Assembly (NCBI GenBank): GCA_034437275.1
Contig: DAOTUD010000127.1
Location: forward strand, 1 to 64,000
Origin: TC-15 sp034437275
GTDB lineage: Bacteria; Chloroflexota; Anaerolineae; Aggregatilineales; Aggregatilineaceae
Length of the DNA stretch: 64,000 nucleotides
Direction: 5' to 3'
A program made the translations under genes and the position numbers. Below are positions 28,455 to 35,595 of the stretch, in pieces. Within the stretch, counting starts at the first letter, position 1. Each line of letters opens with the position of its first letter. Under the pieces are notes generated by a model. The model had not been told where the DNA came from, did not search any database, and worked only from the letters and a program-made list of their open reading frames with translations.

Positions 28455-28574
28455 TTGACGAAACCCTGTGTGCCGCACAGGGGTTCTTGATTCCTGGCAG
28501 GTACGAAAAGCCGATGGTACAATTCGGGCTGGAGTTTTCTGTTTCATGTTTTTGTAGGGTAGGAAAACTGATAG

Positions 28575-29624
28575 ATGGGCGACAACAAATCCAAACAGAA
28601 ACGTGTTTTGTCTGGAGTGCAACCGTCAGGTAATCTGACGATTGGCAATTACGTTGGGGCACTCAAACAATGGGCGCGCGAACAGCATAACTACGAGAGT
28701 TTTTTCTGTGTAGTTGACCTGCACGCCATCACGGTACCTCACGACCCGAAACTGCTGCGTGAAAAGACGCGCGAGGTGACAGCGCTGTACCTGGCGGCGG
28801 GCATTGACCCTGAACTCTCGACTGTCTTTGTCCAATCGCACGTCCCTGCACACAGTGAGTTGACCTGGCTGTTGAATTGTGTCACGCCGCTGGGATGGCT
28901 TAATCGCATGACGCAGTTCAAAGACAAAGCTGCCAAGCAGCAAGAGGAATCGATCAGCACCGGTTTGTTGGATTACCCGGTGTTGATGGCTGCCGACATC
29001 CTGCTGTATCATGCCAATGCTGTTCCCGTCGGAGACGACCAACGCCAGCACCTGGAGTTAACACGCGACCTTGCCCAGCGCTTTAACCATTATTTCGGCG
29101 AAACGTTTACGATCCCCGAAGCGATGATTCCACCTTCCGGCGCGCGTATTAAAGGGCTGGATGATCCCCTGTCGAAAATGAGTAAAAGCAACACCGCGAC
29201 GGAATATCACGCGGTATATCTGCTTGATCCCCCAGATAAGGTCAAGAAAAAGATCATGCGTGCCGTCACCGACTCAGGGCGTGACATCAAATTTAGCGAT
29301 GATCCAGAACGTGCCGGGGTAAACAATTTGCTTGAGATCTATGAGGCGTTTACCGGCCAAAGCCGCGAGGAAATCGAAGCGCATTTTGAGGATGCGCGCG
29401 GGTACGGCGATCTGAAAAAGGAAGTGGTTGAGGTTGTTAACGAAGGGTTGGCCCCAATTCAGCAACGCTACCACGAGATTACCTCCGAAGCCGGTTATAT
29501 CGATGAACTCTTAGCCCGTGGAGCGAAAGACGCTGCACAAGTAGCAAATCAAACATTGGAGACTGTTCGTAAGAAGATGGGTTTTTTGAAATCCATACCT
29601 GATGATGCCCGACGAAATGCTTGA
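28575..29624 (+). CDS. trpS: Tryptophanyl-tRNA synthetase
   Basis: 349 residues, class I synthetase of usual length. The HIGH-type motif is TIGNY (about residues 22-26) after LSGVQPSGN, the KMSKS motif is intact (KMSKSN), and the tryptophan pocket segment VGDDQRQHLELTRD is recognisable. It charges tRNA-Trp with tryptophan in the cytoplasm. An AGGAAA ribosome binding site lies about 9 bases before the ATG. It follows tRNA-Arg by 120 bases, and the downstream zinc-ribbon gene overlaps its end by 23 bases. Confidence 0.97.
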   Translation: MGDNKSKQKRVLSGVQPSGNLTIGNYVGALKQWAREQHNYESFFCVVDLHAITVPHDPKLLREKTREVTALYLAAGIDPELSTVFVQSHVPAHSELTWLLNCVTPLGWLNRMTQFKDKAAKQQEESISTGLLDYPVLMAADILLYHANAVPVGDDQRQHLELTRDLAQRFNHYFGETFTIPEAMIPPSGARIKGLDDPLSKMSKSNTATEYHAVYLLDPPDKVKKKIMRAVTDSGRDIKFSDDPERAGVNNLLEIYEAFTGQSREEIEAHFEDARGYGDLKKEVVEVVNEGLAPIQQRYHEITSEAGYIDELLARGAKDAAQVANQTLETVRKKMGFLKSIPDDARRNA

Positions 29625-30342
29625 ACACCTGCCGCCATTGCAGGGCTGTCTGTATTGTCATAGCGAGGGGACGACCTACCTGACAGAGGGGTGGAAGTTC
29701 CTTGGCTTTGGTCCGGATTACCCTGTACTCAAATGCAGCCAGTGCCATGCTGTAGCCTGGCTAGATGTTGGGGTTGGTGGTGAGGATAATTGGCGCATTC
29801 GCTATCGGCGCGTCAACAGTGCACCGCGATTTTTTTACGTTGCCCAGCATCTTGGTGGTGCGGGGTGGCTTTCTGCGCAAAGAGCGTTAGCGATCAGCAC
29901 CGAGAGCTATGTGCAGCGTCGACGAGTACATCAGGCGAAAGAGGGAAACCTGGACTGGCTCCAGCCTGCACCACTGCGTCCTCCGCCGCCGTTGATGCGC
30001 CCTGAGGAAAAAGTATACCTGACACTGCGCGCCGTCTCGCTGCAGAGCACGCCGCCATCCGGCTTCCTGATGCGGTTTAACCAGGGCGGCATTTTAGACT
30101 CAGGAAAGCTATATGTCACCGATCAAAAGTTGCATTTGCTTGGCCAGCGGCGGGACTGGTCGCACCTTTTGCAAGACGTTGAACAGGTTGAATATAAGCG
30201 TAACGCCTGGATGATATATTTGATCGATCGCGGACAGGCGCAGCATTATCACGGTGCAGCCTTGGATGGCCAGCCCGACCCCCAGATCATTGCCACCGTA
30301 ATCGAGGCCTTGCAGCGCTGGATGGCGCTGCGGGCAAACTGA
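29602..30342 (+). CDS. Zinc-ribbon protein with GRAM/PH-like C-terminal domain, function unknown
   Basis: 246 residues at most. Residues 15-47 hold two Cys pairs (CLYC and CSQC, 30 residues apart), a likely zinc ribbon or rubredoxin-like knuckle. Residues about 135-245 resemble a GRAM/PH-like fold: GKLYVTDQKLHLLG, then a WSHLLQDVEQVEY segment and a closing helix (IIATVIEALQRW). No membrane segment. The gene overlaps trpS, so the two are co-transcribed; starts at 29602, 29605 and 29617 are all possible and the last would reduce the overlap. Family not recognised; the domain calls are pattern-based. Confidence 0.65.
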   Translation: MMPDEMLEHLPPLQGCLYCHSEGTTYLTEGWKFLGFGPDYPVLKCSQCHAVAWLDVGVGGEDNWRIRYRRVNSAPRFFYVAQHLGGAGWLSAQRALAISTESYVQRRRVHQAKEGNLDWLQPAPLRPPPPLMRPEEKVYLTLRAVSLQSTPPSGFLMRFNQGGILDSGKLYVTDQKLHLLGQRRDWSHLLQDVEQVEYKRNAWMIYLIDRGQAQHYHGAALDGQPDPQIIATVIEALQRWMALRAN

Positions 30343-30385
30343 AATCAAATGTGTTGAGATGGAATAAGTTGCATGCCACAAAAAC

Positions 30386-30414
30386 TTGACAATCTTGTAT
30401 AAATTAACTATACT
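30386..30414 (+). promoter_or_regulatory. Strong orphan promoter
   Basis: Perfect TTGACA (30386-30391), 17-base spacer, TATACT (30409-30414, five of six bases consensus). It points away from trpS into a stretch with no gene, and the next gene downstream is on the other strand. Confidence 0.8.
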
Positions 30415-30420
30415 GACGGC

Positions 30421-30495
30421 AACGAATAACTAAGAATATCCTACCACCCCACCCGCATGAGCACCGCGTTCCCCACACGCGGTGCTCACCTTTTT
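30421..30495 (+). ncRNA. Candidate small RNA of about 75 bases
   Basis: Expected transcript from the orphan promoter: starts near 30421 and ends in the intrinsic terminator whose T run is 30491-30495. The first 37 bases are predicted unpaired and include a C-rich patch (CCACCCCACCCG, 30442-30453 region) that could pair with G-rich ribosome binding sites. The remainder is the terminator hairpin. An 18-codon frame from ATG 30457 runs through the hairpin to TAA but has no ribosome binding site. I see no known RNA family. Confidence 0.6.
30458..30495 (+). terminator. Intrinsic terminator of the small RNA candidate
   Basis: Perfect 12-base-pair stem TGAGCACCGCGT (30458-30469) with ACGCGGTGCTCA (30477-30488), 7-base loop, then CC and five T (30491-30495). 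Confidence 0.85.
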
Positions 30496-30528
30496 GCTTC
30501 GTCAGTCGTATAACATAATAACTACTCC

Positions 30529-30546
30529 TGATAATCGTCATTATCA
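30529..30546. repeat. Short AT-rich inverted repeat
   Basis: TGATAAT (30529-30535) and ATTATCA (30540-30546) around CGTC. It lies between two terminators where no coding gene is seen, so its use, if any, is unclear. Confidence 0.4.
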
Positions 30547-30584
30547 CGAGTAATAACGTGTCCCAAAAAAGTCGTGGATGAATC

Positions 30585-30620
30585 AAAAAAAGTGCCGTCT
30601 TGTCGACAAGACGGCACTTT
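30585..30620 (-). terminator. Intrinsic terminator of the P-type ATPase gene
   Basis: Perfect 32-base palindrome (30589-30620, 16-base arms meeting at TC/GA) that on the minus strand ends in a run of seven T, 12 bases past the ATPase stop codon. Confidence 0.85.
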
Positions 30621-30632
30621 CGATGTGTCTTG

Positions 30633-33410
30633 CTAGCTCGCGGTTTGCGGAGCCTCTTGTTTGGCATGTTCAGCGCGCAGGTACATCTTGGTGAGTTCCG
30701 CTGCAATCGATGGCAGGATGATGAGCGGCAGCAGATAGCCCCAATACGTCAATGACAGCGCAACGGTGTCGAACACGTCCCGCAGGAAGGGAACGTACAC
30801 TACCATCAGCAGCAAGACCACCGAGGCGGCAACAGCATATTGCATGAACTTGTTGGTGAAGAATCCGATGCGGTGCAAAGCATACAGCTCGGACCGTGCG
30901 GTATAGGCGCGTAACAATTCCGACGACGACAACGTCACAAATGCCATCGTTTGCGCCAACGCCCAATCATCATGCGGCTTGAGGTGATGGCCGAGCGCAA
31001 ACGCAGCCAGGGTGACCGCCGTGATGATGATGGTTTGGACAATCATCCCGATGCGCATATCACGGTTGATGATCGGTTCTTTCACGGGACGTGGTGGGCG
31101 GTCCATAATGTCAGGATCGCCCTTCTCGACACCAAGTGCCAGTGCGGGCGCACCATCGGTTAACAGGTTAAGCCACAACAATTGAATAGGTGTCAACGGA
31201 GAGGGCGTCCCGGCCAGCGTTGCCAGGAAGATGACAGCAATTTCCGCCAGATTGCAACTCAGCAAAAAGTATACAAATTTGCGAATGTTTGAATAGATCA
31301 CACGCCCCTGTTCGACGGCAGATACAATGCTGACATAGTTATCGTCAGTGAGCACCATGTCAGCGGTTTCCTTCGAAACGTCGGTGCCGGTGATGCCCAT
31401 CGCCACTCCAATGCTGGCCCGCTTAAGCGCCGGGGCGTCGTTTACTCCGTCGCCTGTCATCGCTACGACATGGTCGTTCTGCTGGAACGCTTCAACAATT
31501 CGCACCTTATGTTCCGGGGATACACGAGCAAACACGTCGACGGCATCGATGATCTGCGCCAATTCTTCCGACGACATCTCCTCAAGTTGGGCTCCCCTCA
31601 CGACTTGGCCTTGCTCGCGCAGCAACCCGATCTCCCGGGCGATGGCCCGTGCGGTATCCGGATAGTCACCGGTGACCATGATGGTACGAATGCCTGCGTG
31701 CCGCGCCTTTTCGATAGCTGGTTCAACTTCCGGGCGGGCGGGGTCGATCATCGCAATGAGACCCAGCAGTGTGAGATCAGTCTCGATCGTCTCTGGAGTA
31801 ACATCATCCGGAAGTTGAGACAACTTTCGCTCGGCCACGGCCAGCACACGCAACGCCTGATCCGCCATCTCTTGGTTGGCGAGGCGACAGCGTTCCCTGT
31901 GCTGTTCTGTGATGGGAACTGCTTCGTTGTTCTCCATAATCGTGCTGCATCGTTCAAGGATAATTTCTGGCGCGCCTTTTGTGAAAATAACATAACCGTC
32001 ATTTTCGACCGGTTTGTGGATGGTGCTCATGCGCTTGCGAGCAGAATCAAAAGGTATTTCGTTGACGCGCGGATAGCTCGCTTCTAAATCACTGCGCCAC
32101 AATTCCGCTTTGCCTGCCGCCACAACCAGCGCTCCCTCAGTTGGATCGCCGATCAGTCTAATTCCGTCTTGGCCGTCAGGTTCATCTGGCTGTTGTTCCA
32201 GGTGGGCGTCGCTGGCCAGTATGCCGCCCATCAAAAGCCGGTTGGCTTCAGGATAGTGGGCTGGCGTGATGCGCTGTCCATTTTTGGAGAACTCGCCTTT
32301 CAACGCGTGTCCGCTGCCTGTGATCTCAAACAGCGTGCCGTTGGCATACAGCCTTACCGCCGTCATCTGGTTCTGAGTAAGCGTACCTGTCTTGTCGGAG
32401 CAGATGGCCGAGGCGCTGCCCAGTGTCTCGACGGCAGGCAGCCGCCGGATAAGGGCGTTACGTCGGATCATCTCGCGCATCCCGATCGCCAGGTTGATGG
32501 TGACGATGGCGGGCAGTCCTTCTGGCACAGCAGCAATCGCCAACGCCACCGCCGTCATCAGCGATTCCTTCAGCGCGCTGACAAACTTGATGTCCTCCGA
32601 GAGTGTTTCGCGGGCGAAAATTACCAGCCCGACCATCAGACAAATGAGCAAAGCCCCGATGCTCAACACCCGCCCCAGTTGATCCAGCCGCTGCTGAAGC
32701 GGCGTTGTTTCCTCCTCGGTTGACTGAATCATGTCGGCGATTTTGCCGATCTCGGTCTGCATCCCGGTGCTAATGACAATTGCTTTGCCCCGCCCATACG
32801 TGACGGTCGTGCTCATATAACCCATATTTAACCGGTCACCGAGGAGCGCGTCTTCAGGGGCGTCAAAATCGGCACGCTTATCGACTGGAACCGATTCGCC
32901 TGTCAGGGAGGCTTCCTCTATCTTGAGGTTAACCGCCTCGAACAGCCGGACATCCGCCGGGATGTAGTTGCCCGCTTCGAGCACAACGATGTCGCCGGGC
33001 ACGAGTCGATCGGCGGGGACAGACTGTTGATGGCCGTCCCGAATGACCAGTGCATCTGGCGCAGCCAACTTCTTGAGTGCGGCCAGTGCTTCTTCAGCTT
33101 TCCCTTCCTGGATAATGCCGAGGAGGGCGTTTAATGCGACAATAGCCGAGATAGCAGCGGCTTCAACCCAATCGCCTAGAATCGCGGATAGGATCGCAGC
33201 AAAAATCAGAATATAAATGACGAAGCTCTGGAACTGCGCCAGCAATCGCTGCCAGAACGTTGGGCGTGGTTGCTCACGGAGAGCATTTGTACCATATTGT
33301 TCCAGTCGTTTTTGTGCTTCAGAATGTGTCAGCCCAGTGTTGATGTCAGTATTTAATGCTCGAATGATGTCTTCAAGCTTTGCGACATATGGCTTTTTCA
33401 TAGTGTCCAT
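30633..33410 (-). CDS. P2A-type calcium-transporting ATPase
   Basis: 925 residues, full length. Order of domains: cation ATPase N-terminus (1-60), TM1-2, actuator with TGES (about 170-173), TM3-4 with the ion-site motif AAVPEGLP (about 293-300), phosphorylation site D339 (CSDKTGTLTQ), nucleotide domain with KGAPE, hinge TGDGVNDAPALK, and TM5-10. The TM6 motif LNLLTDGAPALAL and PEGL in TM4 are those of SERCA-like calcium pumps rather than heavy-metal or potassium pumps. It should export calcium (or manganese) from the cytoplasm. ATG at 33410 has AAGGGG 5 bases upstream. Monocistronic: own terminator behind and a divergent promoter region in front. Confidence 0.93.
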   Translation of the reverse strand: MDTMKKPYVAKLEDIIRALNTDINTGLTHSEAQKRLEQYGTNALREQPRPTFWQRLLAQFQSFVIYILIFAAILSAILGDWVEAAAISAIVALNALLGIIQEGKAEEALAALKKLAAPDALVIRDGHQQSVPADRLVPGDIVVLEAGNYIPADVRLFEAVNLKIEEASLTGESVPVDKRADFDAPEDALLGDRLNMGYMSTTVTYGRGKAIVISTGMQTEIGKIADMIQSTEEETTPLQQRLDQLGRVLSIGALLICLMVGLVIFARETLSEDIKFVSALKESLMTAVALAIAAVPEGLPAIVTINLAIGMREMIRRNALIRRLPAVETLGSASAICSDKTGTLTQNQMTAVRLYANGTLFEITGSGHALKGEFSKNGQRITPAHYPEANRLLMGGILASDAHLEQQPDEPDGQDGIRLIGDPTEGALVVAAGKAELWRSDLEASYPRVNEIPFDSARKRMSTIHKPVENDGYVIFTKGAPEIILERCSTIMENNEAVPITEQHRERCRLANQEMADQALRVLAVAERKLSQLPDDVTPETIETDLTLLGLIAMIDPARPEVEPAIEKARHAGIRTIMVTGDYPDTARAIAREIGLLREQGQVVRGAQLEEMSSEELAQIIDAVDVFARVSPEHKVRIVEAFQQNDHVVAMTGDGVNDAPALKRASIGVAMGITGTDVSKETADMVLTDDNYVSIVSAVEQGRVIYSNIRKFVYFLLSCNLAEIAVIFLATLAGTPSPLTPIQLLWLNLLTDGAPALALGVEKGDPDIMDRPPRPVKEPIINRDMRIGMIVQTIIITAVTLAAFALGHHLKPHDDWALAQTMAFVTLSSSELLRAYTARSELYALHRIGFFTNKFMQYAVAASVVLLLMVVYVPFLRDVFDTVALSLTYWGYLLPLIILPSIAAELTKMYLRAEHAKQEAPQTAS

Positions 33411-33458
33411 CTGATCCCCTTCATTGTGACGAAACCTTCATACCACATTATCGGTAGA

Positions 33459-33487
33459 TTGTGCATACCCAAAATTTAGGGTATACA
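33459..33487 (+). promoter_or_regulatory. Putative promoter with internal operator before the helicase-nuclease cassette
   Basis: TTGTGC (33459-33464), 17 bases, TATACA (33482-33487), 47 bases before the first gene. An inverted repeat ATACCC (33465-33470)/GGGTAT (33479-33484) fills the spacer and overlaps the -10, as expected for a repressor site. Confidence 0.5.
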
Positions 33488-33534
33488 TAGAGGGGCAGAA
33501 CATTCGTTTTATTTCTTGGCCATTGCAGGAGAAT

Positions 33535-35595
33535 ATGCCTGACTCACTATTTATTGAAGGCCCAGCGGGCGTGGGTAAGACCAGCTATGCCATCGAGTAT
33601 ATCCGCAATTTGCTAAACCAGGGAGTGCGCGGAGAGAACATCCTGGTGCTCGTACCCCAACGCACGCTAGGCCGTCCGTATCATAACGCATTTTCACAGC
33701 CAGATTGGCCTTCGGGAGCGCAAATCGACGTAGTGACATTGGGCGGTTTGGCTCGCCGCGGATTGGAAATATTCTGGCCCCTGGTCGCAGAAAAAGCTGG
33801 TTTCCTGCGTCCTGAGTTGGAACCCCAATTCCTGACAATTGAAACCTCACAGTACTACATGGCCGGCCTTGTGAATGATGCGATAAAAACCGGCGTATTT
33901 GATAGCCTGAGCATTACGCCGTTCCGCATCATGAATCAGATCCTCGACAATCTGTCAAAGGCCGCAGTTAATCGCTTTCCCCTTGAAGAAGTCGCGGAGC
34001 GCCTGATCACGGCCTGGGGAGATCGACATTCAAGCCGTCCCCCAGTGTATCGTGCCAGCCTGGAAGTTGCCCAACAATTTCGCTCACATTGTCTCCGGAA
34101 CAGCCTCCTGGACTTTTCGCTCCAGATTGAGCTTTATATTTCATATCTTTTTGCTGAACCATTGTACATCGACTATTTCACTCAGAAATACCGGCATGTG
34201 ATCGCCGACAATCTCGAAGAGAGCTACCCGGTTGTAGCTGATTTTGTCCGCTGGGCATGGGATGCGCTGGAAACGGCTCTACTGCTCTACGACACCAAAG
34301 CGGGTTATCGCATTTTCTTGGGGGCCGATCCAAAGGAGATGCACGATCTGGCGGAGCTTTGTGACGATGTAGAAATCTGGACCGAGACAGATCATATACC
34401 CAGAGAGATGGTCACCCTGGCTGACGAGTTAAATGCCCTTTTACAGCGGGACCGACAGCTAAGTAAAAGTAATAGCGATGTATTGTCAACGTTTCACTAT
34501 AAATCATGTAAATTTTATCCGCAAATGCTTGATTGGGCTATTGCAGAAATTCATGAATTAATTAGCGGTGGTATATCTCCACGAGAAATTGTGTTATTAG
34601 TGCCGTTTCTCAGCGATTCGCTGCGGTTTGTTTTGAGCACCCGGCTGGCGCAACACGGCATTGAGACCGTATCACATCGCCCGTCACGAGCTGTGCGTGA
34701 TGAACCCGTTGCTCGCGCCGTCTTGACGTTAATGGCGTTGGCACATCCGACTTGGAGCTATCACCCCCCGGTGATGGACGTAGCCGACGCGCTGCAACAA
34801 GTCATCGAAGAGCTTGACCCGGTGCGCGCGTGGTTGCTGGCGCAGGTCGTTTATCGGCCAGCGGCGGATGTTTTGGGGACATTCGATGTCATTCGGTCTG
34901 ACATCCAGGCACGGATCACCTATCGTGCGGGGGAAAAGTACGAGTATTTGCGGCAGTGGCTGGCCGAGTATGAAGCTGGCAGTATGCCTCCGGATCACTT
35001 TCTAAGCCGTCTGTTTGGAGAAGTGTTGTCGCAGCCGGGGTACGGCTTTCACACTGCGCTTGATGCTGGCCGTGTGGTAGCGGAGCTGGTCGAGTCAGCC
35101 TACAAGTTTCGGCACACGTTGTATCCCGAGGGGTTGGACGACTGGTCGACGGTTGTTGCGGATTATTTCTCATTGGTACAGGAAGGGCTTTTGGCAGCGC
35201 TGCACCTTTCCAGTTGGCGCGACGAGGAAAAAGATGCCGTCTTTCTCGTGCCAGCACACACGTTTCTGATGCGCAATCGCCATGTGGATTATCAATTCTG
35301 GTTGGATGTCGGCAGCAATTACTGGTGGGAGCGTCTGGAACAACCTCTGACGCATCCCTATGTGCTCACGCGCGGGTATCCACCCAACCAAGTTTGGACC
35401 GATGAGATGGAATTTACAGCTCGTTACGATGCGCTGCGCCGCCTTGTGGTCGGGTTGGTGAGACGGTGTCGCAAACAAGTTTATGTGGCTATCTCGAACC
35501 TCGGCGAGCAGGGGTACGAACAACGTGGCCCCTTGTTGCAAGTCTTTCAGCGTCTTATTCAGCGCTATTCGACTCCGGAGGAACCAGGATCGTGA
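33535..35595 (+). CDS. AddB-like subunit (superfamily I helicase fold) without nuclease domain
   Basis: 686 residues from the ATG at 33535 (AGGAG just upstream); a TTG 12 bases earlier is less likely. Walker A GPAGVGKT is at residues 9-16, followed by an AddB-like ILVLVPQRTLGR segment. Later stretches match helicase domain 2 (LLVPFLSDSLRFVLSTRL near residue 350-370 and SRAVRDEPVARAVLTLMAL). I see no intact DExx Walker B, as in AddB subunits whose helicase is degenerate. The AddB C-terminal nuclease with its Fe-S cysteines is absent; a separate nuclease gene two positions downstream may supply it. First gene of the cassette; its stop overlaps the next start by four bases (GTGA). Role in double-strand-break end processing is inferred. 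Confidence 0.75.
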   Translation: MPDSLFIEGPAGVGKTSYAIEYIRNLLNQGVRGENILVLVPQRTLGRPYHNAFSQPDWPSGAQIDVVTLGGLARRGLEIFWPLVAEKAGFLRPELEPQFLTIETSQYYMAGLVNDAIKTGVFDSLSITPFRIMNQILDNLSKAAVNRFPLEEVAERLITAWGDRHSSRPPVYRASLEVAQQFRSHCLRNSLLDFSLQIELYISYLFAEPLYIDYFTQKYRHVIADNLEESYPVVADFVRWAWDALETALLLYDTKAGYRIFLGADPKEMHDLAELCDDVEIWTETDHIPREMVTLADELNALLQRDRQLSKSNSDVLSTFHYKSCKFYPQMLDWAIAEIHELISGGISPREIVLLVPFLSDSLRFVLSTRLAQHGIETVSHRPSRAVRDEPVARAVLTLMALAHPTWSYHPPVMDVADALQQVIEELDPVRAWLLAQVVYRPAADVLGTFDVIRSDIQARITYRAGEKYEYLRQWLAEYEAGSMPPDHFLSRLFGEVLSQPGYGFHTALDAGRVVAELVESAYKFRHTLYPEGLDDWSTVVADYFSLVQEGLLAALHLSSWRDEEKDAVFLVPAHTFLMRNRHVDYQFWLDVGSNYWWERLEQPLTHPYVLTRGYPPNQVWTDEMEFTARYDALRRLVVGLVRRCRKQVYVAISNLGEQGYEQRGPLLQVFQRLIQRYSTPEEPGS

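Noticed and set aside
28455..28500. Terminator after tRNA-Arg
   Set aside because: A 7-base-pair stem (CCCTGTG/CACAGGG) is present but no T run follows, and trpS lies close downstream; not strong enough to call.
30404..30706. Minus-strand open frame of 100 codons between the small RNA and the ATPase end
   Set aside because: Covers both terminators and the ATPase C-terminus in another frame; low-complexity Arg/Cys-rich product.
33465..33484. Known LexA box
   Set aside because: The repeat ATACCC-N8-GGGTAT matches neither the E. coli nor the Bacillus LexA consensus; kept only as an operator candidate.
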